A stretch of 64,000 nucleotides of DNA from the NCBI RefSeq assembly GCF_000196855.1, contig NC_014319.1, positions 496,001 through 560,000 of the forward strand, in the 5' to 3' direction. Shown piece after piece: positions 15,658 to 24,297 of this stretch. Below the pieces are notes generated by a model that ran no database searches, was not told where the DNA came from, and saw nothing but the letters and a program-made list of their open reading frames with translations. This DNA is from Leuconostoc gasicomitatum LMG 18811 (GTDB lineage: Bacteria; Bacillota; Bacilli; Lactobacillales; Lactobacillaceae). The translations under genes and the position numbers were made by a program. Each line of letters opens with the position of its first letter. Position 1 is the stretch's first letter.

Positions 15658-17945
15658 TGATTAATCGATCCTTTTTGATAGTGAGTTTGCTTATTGCGAC
15701 CGTGGGTGGCTGTATTTATCGCTTCAATAGTGTAACGATTGTTTTGTTAGTATTAGTGATTGTCATTTCTTGTTTTAACTTGAATAAGTGGTTTATGATG
15801 ATTGTCATCATCTTAGGAACACCTTTTTTGCTTTACTTTATCCATGATGCACATGAGCTACGCATACAGTCGTTAGAACCAGATCAAGAATCTGCTCAAA
15901 TTAGTGGTGTTATTTTACCTGATGAAATTACCATTGATGGTGATAATTTAATGACTAATGCACGTTTAGATGTCAATAAACATATTGTTAGATTGTATGC
16001 TAAACTAACTTCTGAATCTGAAAAACAAGCGTGGTTATCTGAAAAAAATATTGTTCATTTTGAAGCCACAAGCGACTTATCACGTATTAAACCGCCAACA
16101 AATTTTAACCAGTTTGATGCACAAAGATATTATGAGACAAAGCATATTACGCACCAAGTAACTATCAAATCATGGCAAGTGAAACCAATAAATTCAAAGA
16201 AAATTTGGCAGAAATGTCGCTATCAATTACATATATGGCATGCACAGGGCATTCAAAATGCAGCAAAGTTACCGCAACCGTTAAGTGATTATGCACAGGC
16301 ACTCATTTTAGGAACGGCATCGCAATCACTTTATGGTAATAACCCAGGTGTACAAACGTTGGGACTAATTCATTTGTTTAGTGTGTCTGGATTTCATGTA
16401 TCCTATGTATTAATGCTTCTCATGGCGGTTCTACGACGACTTTATGTACCACAAGAAGTATCTGCTTGGTTGGGTGCACTACTTTTGGTTAATTATTTTG
16501 TGTTTGCTGGTGAGCCCGCAGTGCTTGTACGTGCTTTAATTGCTGGACTAATTATGATGACGCGTTTGGCAGGTTGTCGACGTATACCAATTGAAAGCGT
16601 TTGGGCAGTCAGTTTATTAGGCAGCCTAATCTATGAGCCGGGTATTTTATTCACACTAGGAGGCCAACTATCTTTTGCCATGACATTTTGTTTACTATTC
16701 ACGACAAAATTAAATTTTTGGCAGGTTAACTTATTATTAAGTGCGGTCAGTTTGCCACTCATTGTCAGCCAACAATATACATGGCATGTCTTGCAAACCT
16801 TTGTGAATTTTGCGGCAATACCAATATTTAGTGTCGTCATTGTGCCTGCAGTAATTGTCGGTTTTATTGGGCAAACGGTACCATTTGTGACTCATTTAAT
16901 GAACAGCATTATTGGTTTATTTGCTCATAGCGTTGATTTTATTGCGACACTACCTGGTAATCTAATTATTGGTAAGCTATCTTGGTTTGTATCAATTATT
17001 CTGTTTTTAGTGGCGTTATTATTATTTGTAACAGAAAAAAAGATTGCTCAAGTTGCAAGAGTGTCGTGGATAACGCTACTAGGTAGTGTGTTACTTTGGA
17101 CACGGTTTCCAGTACATGGTGAATTTTCAATTTTTGATATTGGACAAGGGGATGCTACATTGATTTGTGAACCCTTTAAGCGTTCCGTCACTTTGATTGA
17201 TACAGGCGGGCAAGTAATGTTTGGTTCAAAGCAAAAGTGGCAAGAGCAAGCTTTTCAGAGAACCAAAGGTGAAACAGTTATTGTGAATTACTTGCATAGC
17301 CAAGGGATTAGTCATATAGATAACCTTGTATTAACACACCAAGATTTTGATCATATTGGTGATGCGAAAATAATACTACAAAAAATTAGAGTTAATCATA
17401 TTATTATTCCGGCAGGTATGGCTGAACAACAAGCATTTGCAAAAGAAATAAAGCCATATCTTAAGAAAACGCACGTTATTGAGGTTACTCAAGGTATGAT
17501 GATACCAAAAATGCCATTGCATATTGTTCATCCGTTTCAAGTAGGAAAAGCAGAAAACGAAGATTCCATTGCACTATATGGTAACATTGGCGGTCAAAAT
17601 ATTTTTACGGCAGGTGATTTAAATCAAGCAGGGGAGTCAGCAATTGCTGCTAAATATCCTAATATGCGTGTCGATATTTTAAAATTAGGACACCATGGTT
17701 CTAAAACGTCTTCTAATCCAACTGTTATCAAACAATGGCAACCTAAAGTAGGCATCGTGTCAGCAGGTCGTAATAATAGGTATCATCATCCACATATGGA
17801 GACACTAAAAACAATTCAAGATCAACAGATGACACTGTTTAATACACAAACTCATGGTATGATTAGATATAATTATACAAGGAAAAAAGGTCAGTTTGAG
17901 GTGAAATTAAATCATGAACTTGCAACAACTACAACAACAAATTAA
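15657..17945 (+). CDS. comEC: DNA uptake channel ComEC
   Basis: Translocates single-stranded DNA across the membrane in competence. The 762 residues hold N-terminal membrane segments, an OB-like extracellular region (about 75-190), the Competence domain with FSVSGFHVSYVL near residue 240, several further membrane helices, and a C-terminal metallo-beta-lactamase-like domain (FDIGQGDATLI, LTHQDFDHIGD, LGHHGSKTSS) that may be the nuclease. The length is normal and there is no frameshift, so the uptake channel looks intact. It overlaps comEA by one base and holA by 32 bp. Confidence 0.95.
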   Translation: MINRSFLIVSLLIATVGGCIYRFNSVTIVLLVLVIVISCFNLNKWFMMIVIILGTPFLLYFIHDAHELRIQSLEPDQESAQISGVILPDEITIDGDNLMTNARLDVNKHIVRLYAKLTSESEKQAWLSEKNIVHFEATSDLSRIKPPTNFNQFDAQRYYETKHITHQVTIKSWQVKPINSKKIWQKCRYQLHIWHAQGIQNAAKLPQPLSDYAQALILGTASQSLYGNNPGVQTLGLIHLFSVSGFHVSYVLMLLMAVLRRLYVPQEVSAWLGALLLVNYFVFAGEPAVLVRALIAGLIMMTRLAGCRRIPIESVWAVSLLGSLIYEPGILFTLGGQLSFAMTFCLLFTTKLNFWQVNLLLSAVSLPLIVSQQYTWHVLQTFVNFAAIPIFSVVIVPAVIVGFIGQTVPFVTHLMNSIIGLFAHSVDFIATLPGNLIIGKLSWFVSIILFLVALLLFVTEKKIAQVARVSWITLLGSVLLWTRFPVHGEFSIFDIGQGDATLICEPFKRSVTLIDTGGQVMFGSKQKWQEQAFQRTKGETVIVNYLHSQGISHIDNLVLTHQDFDHIGDAKIILQKIRVNHIIIPAGMAEQQAFAKEIKPYLKKTHVIEVTQGMMIPKMPLHIVHPFQVGKAENEDSIALYGNIGGQNIFTAGDLNQAGESAIAAKYPNMRVDILKLGHHGSKTSSNPTVIKQWQPKVGIVSAGRNNRYHHPHMETLKTIQDQQMTLFNTQTHGMIRYNYTRKKGQFEVKLNHELATTTTTN

Positions 17946-18915
17946 AAATAAGGCCTTAGCTAATTTTTATGTCGTGACTGGAAATGAAGACGTTCTCATT
18001 TACCGTGCACAACAGGCTTTTAGACAACTTATTCAATTGGCAGATCGTGATATGAATTATTCGCAATTTGACCTGATTGATCAGGCTTTAGATGAGGTTA
18101 TTAATGATGCTATGTCAATGCCTTTTTTTGGTGATCGCCGTGTTGTAGTTGTTCAAAATCCTGAATTTTTGACAGCTAAGGGTAAAATTTCTGTTCAAAA
18201 TCAAGAACAACTTGTCAAATTATTAGAAAAACCGATTGCTGAAAATATTGTTGTTTTTTTTATTAATGACTTAAAAATTGATAAACGTAAAAAAATTACT
18301 AAAACGCTATTAAAATACGCAGAAAATATTGAATTACCAGCATTAAATGAATCACAATCAAGACAAGCAATTACCCAAGAGCTACAGCAACGCGCCTATA
18401 AAATTGAACAGGATGCCTTGCAGGAATTAATTTTGCGAACAAATGCGCACTATACTGCAATGAAAAATGAATTACCTAAATTGATCGCATATGCAACACA
18501 TACCAAAAATATTTCATTGGAGGCAGTAACGACTTTAGTACCCAAGACTTTAACAGCGACTATTTTTGATCTCGTCGATGCTGTAATGACAAGACAATCT
18601 AAAAAAGCTTTGTTAATTTATAGAGATTTATTACAAAATGGGGAACCCGCTTTGCGGATTAATGCGGTACTGACGGGGCAATTCCGATTATTGTTACAAA
18701 TTGCAGGTTTGAAGGGTACGGAACAAGATATGAGTAAGCAATTAGGGATACATCCATACCGTATTAAACTAGCACACCAAATGTTAAAGAAATATTTGCT
18801 CGCATCACTTAGAGATAGCTATCTGGGTATGGTGGGTATTGAGGTGAAATTAAAATCAACAAATCAAGAACCAGCGTTACTATTTGAACGTTTTATATTA
18901 AAAAACACCTTATAA
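17914..18915 (+). CDS. holA: DNA polymerase III subunit delta
   Basis: Clamp-loader subunit that opens the sliding clamp. The 333 residues begin with LQQLQQQIKNKALANFYVVTG and continue GNEDVLIYRAQQAFRQLI, the typical N-terminus, then PFFGDRRVVVVQNPEFL and a C-terminal NGEPALRINAVLTGQFRLLLQIA. The gene starts 32 bp inside comEC, so it is probably translated by coupling. The comEA-comEC-holA order is common in Bacilli, and rpsT beyond it on the other strand is also conserved. Confidence 0.94.
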   Translation: MNLQQLQQQIKNKALANFYVVTGNEDVLIYRAQQAFRQLIQLADRDMNYSQFDLIDQALDEVINDAMSMPFFGDRRVVVVQNPEFLTAKGKISVQNQEQLVKLLEKPIAENIVVFFINDLKIDKRKKITKTLLKYAENIELPALNESQSRQAITQELQQRAYKIEQDALQELILRTNAHYTAMKNELPKLIAYATHTKNISLEAVTTLVPKTLTATIFDLVDAVMTRQSKKALLIYRDLLQNGEPALRINAVLTGQFRLLLQIAGLKGTEQDMSKQLGIHPYRIKLAHQMLKKYLLASLRDSYLGMVGIEVKLKSTNQEPALLFERFILKNTL

Positions 18916-18921
18916 GAGAAC

Positions 18922-18978
18922 AAAAAAACGACTTAACTGTCACGCCAAATTAGGCATGATGTTGAAAGTCGTTTTTTT
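18922..18978. terminator. Bidirectional terminator between holA and rpsT
   Basis: AAAAAAACGACTT (18922-18934) pairs with AAGTCGTTTTTTT (18966-18978) across a loop that holds a smaller GCC/GGC hairpin. It has T runs for both strands. Confidence 0.85.
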
Positions 18979-18985
18979 ATTATTT

Positions 18986-19237
18986 TTACTTAACATACTT
19001 AGCTAAACGTGACTTCTCACGTGAAGCTTTGTTCTTCTTGATCAAACCCTTTGAATAGGCGTGGTCAATAGCAGAAGAAGCAGTCTTGTATAATTCTGCT
19101 AAATTGTCTTCACCAGCAGCTGAAGCTTTTTCAAAACGCTTAACAGCTGTACGGTAAGCACTAAGTTGTGGTTCGTTACGATCGTGTTGCTTTTTCGTTA
19201 GACGAACACGTTGAATTGCTGATTCAATAACAGGCAT
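18986..19237 (-). CDS. rpsT: Ribosomal protein S20
   Basis: An 83-residue basic helical protein of the small subunit (MPVIESAIQRVRLTKKQHDRN, FEKASAAGEDN, SAIDHAYSKGLIKKNKASREKSRLAKYV). GGAGA seven bases upstream supports the start. It lies 49 bp downstream of rpsO on the same strand, so it may be cotranscribed with it. Confidence 0.96.
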   Translation of the reverse strand: MPVIESAIQRVRLTKKQHDRNEPQLSAYRTAVKRFEKASAAGEDNLAELYKTASSAIDHAYSKGLIKKNKASREKSRLAKYVK

Positions 19238-19286
19238 ATGTCTTTTCTCCTTAAATTTGATACGAGGCTTTCATGTAATCCTAAGA

Positions 19287-19556
19287 TTAACGACGCAAAC
19301 CTAAGCGTTGGATTAATTCACGGTAACGTTGAATGTCAGTATTTCGGAGGTAACGTAATAAGTTACGACGACTACCAATCTTCTTCATCAAACCACGTTG
19401 TGAGTGGAAATCATGCTTGTGAATTGCCATGTGTGTGTTCAACTCGTTAATGTCAGCAGTTAAAACTGCGACTTGTACTTCAGCTGAACCTGTATCGCCT
19501 TCGTGACGAGCATATTCATTGATGATTTCGTTCTTACGTTCTTGTGTAAGGGCCAT
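19287..19556 (-). CDS. rpsO: Ribosomal protein S15
   Basis: An 89-residue primary 16S rRNA-binding protein: [33 protein letters not shown], then [26 protein letters not shown] chose ATG 19556 on homology and on GGTGG eight bases upstream; four more codons upstream are in frame but not part of the family. S15 commonly represses its own mRNA; the leader here is about 90 nt and can form hairpins. Confidence 0.97.
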   Translation of the reverse strand: MALTQERKNEIINEYARHEGDTGSAEVQVAVLTADINELNTHMAIHKHDFHSQRGLMKKIGSRRNLLRYLRNTDIQRYRELIQRLGLRR

Positions 19557-19683
19557 ATTAATATCCACCTTTCTAAAATGTCGCCAAAGACTGTGTGAAG
19601 CGACGGTGAGACGCTAGACAAAGTACTTGGTCATGTTGTTTTTACAACAAATTTAATTATACGCGAATATTCGTAAAATGCAA
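19557..19683 (-). promoter_or_regulatory. rpsO promoter and structured leader
   Basis: On the minus strand TTGCAT (19683-19678), a 16-bp spacer and TATAAT (19661-19656). The leader can form TGTTGT/ACAACA (19634-19639/19644-19649) and GTCGC/GCGAC (19580-19584/19600-19604). These could be an S15 autoregulatory site, but I cannot match a known S15 leader. Confidence 0.55.
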
Positions 19684-19783
19684 GCGTAGAGAGGGTCAGA
19701 GTTATGGTAAAATAAATAGGTATATATTGTCATGTGCGTTGTACATGTAGTTAAACAACAAACACGCTTAAAGGAGTAAGTAA

Positions 19784-20092
19784 ATGTCTGAAACAACAAT
19801 TTCAAAATCAGAAGTTGCACACGTTGCTAATTTAGCCAAATTAGCGTTCGATGACGCTGAATTAGTGCAATTCACAACCCAGTTAGATAATATTTTAAAT
19901 ATTTTTGATACATTGGGTGAGGTTAACACAGATGGTGTCGCGCCAACATATTCGGTAACTGAAAATGTGAATCATTTACGTGAAGATGTGGCAGATAATT
20001 GGCATCAGAAGCAAGCACTATTAAAGAATGCACCACTAGAGGCAGCAGACTTGATTAAAGTGCCTGCAATCTTAGATGGCGAGGGAGAATAA
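19784..20092 (+). CDS. gatC: Aspartyl/glutamyl-tRNA amidotransferase subunit C
   Basis: Small subunit that stabilises GatA in the GatCAB enzyme, which converts Glu-tRNA(Gln) and Asp-tRNA(Asn) to the amidated forms. The 102 residues contain [20 protein letters not shown] and [15 protein letters not shown] lies eight bases before ATG. An extended -10 (TGGTAAAAT, 19705-19713) is a likely promoter. First gene of gatCAB. Confidence 0.95.
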   Translation: MSETTISKSEVAHVANLAKLAFDDAELVQFTTQLDNILNIFDTLGEVNTDGVAPTYSVTENVNHLREDVADNWHQKQALLKNAPLEAADLIKVPAILDGEGE

Positions 20093-20094
20093 TC

Positions 20095-21561
20095 ATGACA
20101 ATTAATTTTTTTGATAATGACTTAACTTCTTTGCATGAAAAATTAGTTAACAACGATATCAGTACTGTTGATTTGACTCAAGCAACTTTAGAAAATATTG
20201 AAAAAACAGATAGTGAATTACAAGCCTTCATTCGAACTAACTCGGATGAAGCTTTACTACAAGCAAAAAAAATTGATGCGCAACATGATTTTTCTAATAT
20301 ATTATCTGGCTTGCCATTGGCATTTAAAGATAATTTGGCAACAAATGGTATTGAAACAACGGGTGCGTCACATATTTTAGAAGGTTTTAAACCAGTTTAT
20401 GATGCGACTGTTGTTTCTAAGTTGAGCACAGTAGGCGCAATTTCTGTTGGTAAAACTAACATGGATGAATTTGCTATGGGTGGCTCAACAGAGACGTCAT
20501 ATTATAAAAAAACAACAAACGCATGGGATCATACGAAAGTTCCTGGTGGCTCATCTGGTGGTTCAGCGTCAGCAGTTGCTGGTGGGCAGATCCCCTTTGC
20601 TTTAGGATCTGATACAGGTGGTTCAATTCGCCAACCGGCAGCATTCAATGGTATCGTGGGCTTAAAACCAACTTACGGACGGGTTTCACGTTGGGGACTG
20701 TTTGCCATGGCTTCATCTCTAGATCAAATTGGCCCTTTTACACGAACTGTTAAAGATAATGCTTTAGTTTTAAATACGATTGCTGGCTTTGATGAAAAAG
20801 ATTCAACGTCATCAAAACGTGATGTACCTGATTTTACTTCGAAGTTAACAGGTGATGTCAAAGGTTTGAAAATTGCAGTACCAAAAGAATATTTTGGTGA
20901 AGGAATTGATCCCAAAGTTGCGACAACAGTTAAAGCAGCTATTGCTCAACTTGAAGCAATGGGTGCAACAGTTGACGAAGTTAGTTTACCACACACTAAG
21001 TATGGTGTAGCTGCATATTATATCATTATGTCTTCTGAGGCTTCTTCAAACTTGCAACGTTATGATGGTGTCCGCTATGGTTTTCGGGCAGATGATGTCA
21101 AAAACTTAGAAGATTTGTATATTAAGACACGCTCTGAAGGGTTTGGAGATGAAGTTAAGCGTCGTATTATGCTTGGCACATTTTCACTTTCAGCAGGGGC
21201 GTATGATGCGTTCTTTAAAAAAGCAGCAAAAATAAGAACGTTATTAATTGAAGACTTTAACAAGGTTTTTGCCGATTATGATGTGATTGTTGGACCAACA
21301 GCACCAACAGTGGCTTATGGTTTGGGTGAAGAAATTGATGACCCAACGGCAATGTATTTAGCAGATGTCTTAACCATTCCAGTTAATTTGGCTGGACTAC
21401 CTGGTTTGTCAGTAAATGCTGGATTCGTCGATGGCTTACCAGTTGGTTTGCAAATCATTGGTAAACCATTTGATGAAGCAACAGTTTATCAAACAGGTTA
21501 TGCTTTTGAACAGGCTAGTCGTTTGTTTGAACAACGACCAAATATTGCTAAGAAATATTAA
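20095..21561 (+). CDS. gatA: Aspartyl/glutamyl-tRNA amidotransferase subunit A
   Basis: Amidase that releases ammonia from glutamine for transfer to misacylated tRNA. The amidase signature is clear: catalytic Lys in [10 protein letters not shown] (about residue 77), [15 protein letters not shown] and [14 protein letters not shown] with the cis-Ser and nucleophile Ser. The 488 residues match family length. GAGGGAG is the ribosome-binding site and gatC ends 2 bp upstream. Confidence 0.97.
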   Translation: MTINFFDNDLTSLHEKLVNNDISTVDLTQATLENIEKTDSELQAFIRTNSDEALLQAKKIDAQHDFSNILSGLPLAFKDNLATNGIETTGASHILEGFKPVYDATVVSKLSTVGAISVGKTNMDEFAMGGSTETSYYKKTTNAWDHTKVPGGSSGGSASAVAGGQIPFALGSDTGGSIRQPAAFNGIVGLKPTYGRVSRWGLFAMASSLDQIGPFTRTVKDNALVLNTIAGFDEKDSTSSKRDVPDFTSKLTGDVKGLKIAVPKEYFGEGIDPKVATTVKAAIAQLEAMGATVDEVSLPHTKYGVAAYYIIMSSEASSNLQRYDGVRYGFRADDVKNLEDLYIKTRSEGFGDEVKRRIMLGTFSLSAGAYDAFFKKAAKIRTLLIEDFNKVFADYDVIVGPTAPTVAYGLGEEIDDPTAMYLADVLTIPVNLAGLPGLSVNAGFVDGLPVGLQIIGKPFDEATVYQTGYAFEQASRLFEQRPNIAKKY

Positions 21562-21564
21562 GCT

Positions 21565-21630
21565 AAGAGGGAGGAAACGTCTTTACTAAACAAGAACGTA
21601 TGATGATGTTATAGTAAAGGCTCTAAAATT
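21565..21630 (+). promoter_or_regulatory. Bridged ribosome-binding site of gatB
   Basis: GAGGGAGG (to 21574) is 56 nt from ATG 21631. A stem of CTTTACTA (21581-21588) and TAGTAAAG (21612-21619), perfect over 8 bp and extendable by two pairs outside (GT/GC) and four inside (AACA/TGTT, one bulge), begins 4 nt after the Shine-Dalgarno. Folding gives an effective spacing of about 13 nt. There is no start codon within working distance of the Shine-Dalgarno and no other ribosome-binding site near ATG. Confidence 0.62.
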
Positions 21631-23070
21631 ATGGCAACAGGAAATTTTGAAACGACGATAGGACTTGAAGTCCACGTTGAAATGCAAACGAACTCAAAGC
21701 TCATGTCACCGTCACCAGTACATTATGGTGATAAACCTAATGAAAATACCAATGTGATTGATTTTGGTTATCCAGGTGTTTTGCCTGTAGCGAACAAAGG
21801 GGCAATAGAATTTGGTATGCGTGCTGCACTTGCTTTACACGCGACTGTGTCTCCATTCATTCGTTGGGATCGCAAAAACTATTTTTATCCTGATAATCCT
21901 AAAGCTTATCAAACAACACAATCGCAAACGCCACTTGGCACAAATGGCTATTTAGATGTGACATTGGCTGATGGGACCGTTAAGCGTGTACGTATTAAAG
22001 AAATGCACGTCGAAGAAGATGCCGGTAAGAATACGCACGGTGCAGATGGCTATTCTTATGTTGATTTGAATCGTCAAGGCACACCCTTAATTGAAATTGT
22101 TTCTGAACCAGACATTGCTTCCCCTGAAGAAGCTTATGCTTACTTAGAACAATTGCGACAAGCTATTTTGTTTACTGGCATTTCAGAAGCTAAAATGCAA
22201 GAAGGCCAAATGCGTGCGGATGTCAACATTTCGATTCGGCCATTTGGTTCATCTGGATATGGTACAAAAGTTGAAATGAAGAATATTAACTCATTTAACT
22301 ACGTTCGTAATGCCTTGATTTTTGAAGAAAAACGTCAAGCAGAGGTTTTGCGATCTGGTGGTGTGATTCAACAAGAAACGCGTCGATACAATGAACCAAC
22401 TAAGTCAACAATCTTAATGCGTGTTAAAGAAGGTGCAGATGATTATCGTTATTTCCCAGAACCAGACTTGGCGCCAATTACGATTGATCAAACATGGATA
22501 AAAAAAGTGGCTGATGAGTTACCTAAATCAGCTGGAGATCGCCAGCGTGACTACGTATCAAACTTAGGTATTGAACTATATGATGCGAAAGTATTGACAC
22601 AAACGCTTGCAATGTCTGATTTTTATGATGCAACAGTTGCTGCTGGCGCCGATGCGAAACGTGCGGCAAACTATTTAATTGGTGATGTGAATGCCTTTAT
22701 GAACAAGCATCAAATTGAATTACAGGACACACAATTAACACCAGTACATTTAGCTGGTATGATTAAATTGATTGAAGCTGGTACAATTTCAACAAAACAA
22801 GCCAAGCAGGTTTTTGAAGCAATCATGGCAGGAGAAGAACCAGAATCATTTGCTAAAAAGAATGGCTTGGTACAAATTAGTGATCCGGTCGTCTTATTGG
22901 GTTGGATTACTGACGTTTTGGACAATAATCCACAATCAATTGAGGATTTTAAAGGTGGTAAAGACCGGGCAACTGGCTACCTTATTGGCCAATTAATGAA
23001 GATGTCAAAGGGACAAGCAAACCCAGGTGTCATGAATAAAATGTTGCTAGAAGAATTAGCGAGACGTTGA
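21631..23070 (+). CDS. gatB: Aspartyl/glutamyl-tRNA amidotransferase subunit B
   Basis: Kinase/amidotransferase subunit that phosphorylates the misacylated tRNA and receives ammonia from GatA. The protein starts ATGNFETTIGLEVHVEMQT, the family N-terminus, so ATG 21631 is secure. FYPDNPKAYQTTQ and VEEDAGKNTHG mark the catalytic cradle; the C-terminal YqeY-like tail ends at GQANPGVMNKMLLEELA. Length 479 is normal. Its ribosome-binding site is separated from ATG by a hairpin. Confidence 0.97.
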   Translation: MATGNFETTIGLEVHVEMQTNSKLMSPSPVHYGDKPNENTNVIDFGYPGVLPVANKGAIEFGMRAALALHATVSPFIRWDRKNYFYPDNPKAYQTTQSQTPLGTNGYLDVTLADGTVKRVRIKEMHVEEDAGKNTHGADGYSYVDLNRQGTPLIEIVSEPDIASPEEAYAYLEQLRQAILFTGISEAKMQEGQMRADVNISIRPFGSSGYGTKVEMKNINSFNYVRNALIFEEKRQAEVLRSGGVIQQETRRYNEPTKSTILMRVKEGADDYRYFPEPDLAPITIDQTWIKKVADELPKSAGDRQRDYVSNLGIELYDAKVLTQTLAMSDFYDATVAAGADAKRAANYLIGDVNAFMNKHQIELQDTQLTPVHLAGMIKLIEAGTISTKQAKQVFEAIMAGEEPESFAKKNGLVQISDPVVLLGWITDVLDNNPQSIEDFKGGKDRATGYLIGQLMKMSKGQANPGVMNKMLLEELARR

Positions 23071-23138
23071 GTACCAATGATTTTAATGTCATTATGAGAT
23101 TGAAATCTATAATGAGTAATATATGGCATACGCTTTAT

Positions 23139-23154
23139 ACAGGTTTATACCTGT
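23139..23154 (+). promoter_or_regulatory. Hairpin upstream of the dgkB ribosome-binding site
   Basis: ACAGGT (23139-23144) and ACCTGT (23149-23154) form a perfect 6-bp hairpin with a 4-nt loop, not followed by a T run. A TATAAT at 23108-23113 may be a dgkB promoter without a clear -35. Confidence 0.35.
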
Positions 23155-23169
23155 GTACATAGTTTTATG

Positions 23170-23229
23170 AAAGGATAGTGTTTCACGGTAACGTGATTGG
23201 TAGCTTTAATAGCTATATGACACTTTAAA
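23170..23229 (+). promoter_or_regulatory. Bridged ribosome-binding site of dgkB: three-way junction with a GUAA tetraloop
   Basis: AAAGGA (23170-23175) is 54 nt from ATG 23230. AGTGT (23177-23181) and ACACT (23220-23224) close a junction containing CACG-GTAA-CGTG (23184-23195, a GNRA tetraloop hairpin) and TAGCT/AGCTA (23201-23205/23211-23215, 5-nt loop). All three helices are perfect. Folded spacing is about 6 nt. Alternative: a 16-codon leader peptide from GTG 23178 whose TAA (23226-23228) ends one base before ATG, which would allow coupling. Confidence 0.62.
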
Positions 23230-24219
23230 ATGAGAGCACGAATTATTTATAATCCAACATCTGGTCGTGAAGCAATTAAACGGGAAATGCTAGCTATTTT
23301 GCATACCTACGAGCTTGCTGGTTATGAAACTTCAGCATTTGCTACAACACCAGAACCAATGTCTGCAGCTAAAGAAGCAAAACGTGCAGCAATAGCAGGG
23401 TTTGATTTGATTGTAGCGGCTGGTGGCGATGGCACAATCAACGAAGTTGTTAATGGGTTAGCGCCGTTACCCAAACGCCCTATGATGGCCGTTATTCCGG
23501 CTGGTACAACGAATGATTATGCACGCGCGTTAAAATTACCGCGTGATGAACCATTAGAAGCAGCTAAAATTATTTTTCAGCGTGAAACCATTAAAATGGA
23601 CATTGGAAAAATTGATCAAGCAGGCATGTCGAAGTATTTCATGAATATTGCAGCGCTTGGCACAATCAGTGAAGTCACATATGCTGTACCATCTTTGATG
23701 AAGTCGTTGTACGGTTATCTGGCCTATCTTGTTAAAGGAACAGAACTTATTACACGAATAAAACCAGTTAATGCTAAAGTTACTTATGATACCGGTGAAT
23801 ATTCTGGTAAAATCTCAATGATATTTTTGGCTTTAACAAATTCTGTTGGTGGCTTTGAGACAATTGTTCCTGATGCTAAATTAGACGATGGTAAATTCAC
23901 ATTGTTAATTATCAAAGAATCCAATTTAGCCCAAATTTTACAAATAGTTGCCCAAATGCTAAATGGTGGGAAGCATGTTGACAATCAACAAATGATTTAT
24001 AAAAAAACGAATAAAGTGGCAATCACACCTTTGGATCAAGATCAGTTAAAAGTCAATTTAGATGGCGAATATGGTGGAGATGCACCGATGGTGTTTACGG
24101 ATCTGCAACAACACATCGAATTTGTTGCTAATCGTTCTGGTATGCAAGAAGCAGCGACTATTTCAGATACCACTAAGGAAAAGTTTGTGGCAGACGTCGA
24201 AAAACTCGACGTTAAATAA
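23230..24219 (+). CDS. dgkB: Diacylglycerol kinase (DgkB type)
   Basis: Soluble lipid kinase of the DAGK catalytic family that returns diacylglycerol, released by lipoteichoic acid synthesis, to phosphatidic acid. The 329 residues begin MRARIIYNPTSGREAIKREM; the nucleotide motif is AAGGDGTINEVVNGL (about residues 60-74) and the second motif VIPAGTTNDYARAL. The C-terminal beta-sandwich is present. It follows gatCAB, the usual position in Lactobacillales. The start is fixed by homology; the Shine-Dalgarno lies across a folded insert. Confidence 0.92.
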   Translation: MRARIIYNPTSGREAIKREMLAILHTYELAGYETSAFATTPEPMSAAKEAKRAAIAGFDLIVAAGGDGTINEVVNGLAPLPKRPMMAVIPAGTTNDYARALKLPRDEPLEAAKIIFQRETIKMDIGKIDQAGMSKYFMNIAALGTISEVTYAVPSLMKSLYGYLAYLVKGTELITRIKPVNAKVTYDTGEYSGKISMIFLALTNSVGGFETIVPDAKLDDGKFTLLIIKESNLAQILQIVAQMLNGGKHVDNQQMIYKKTNKVAITPLDQDQLKVNLDGEYGGDAPMVFTDLQQHIEFVANRSGMQEAATISDTTKEKFVADVEKLDVK

Positions 24220-24250
24220 GGTTGACAGTGGGTGTCTAAAAACCCAAGAA

Positions 24251-24297
24251 AAGGAGATACGACGTACTATAATTAATGTTGTACGTCGTCAAAACAT
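24251..24297 (+). promoter_or_regulatory. Bridged ribosome-binding site of rlmD
   Basis: AAGGAG (24251-24256) is 41 nt from ATG 24298. The stem ACGACGTAC (24259-24267) with GTACGTCGT (24281-24289) is perfect over 9 bp with a 13-nt AU-rich loop. It starts 2 nt after the Shine-Dalgarno and ends 8 nt before ATG, so the folded spacing is 10 nt. No alternative start codon is within reach of the Shine-Dalgarno. The cleanest of the seven cases. Confidence 0.7.
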
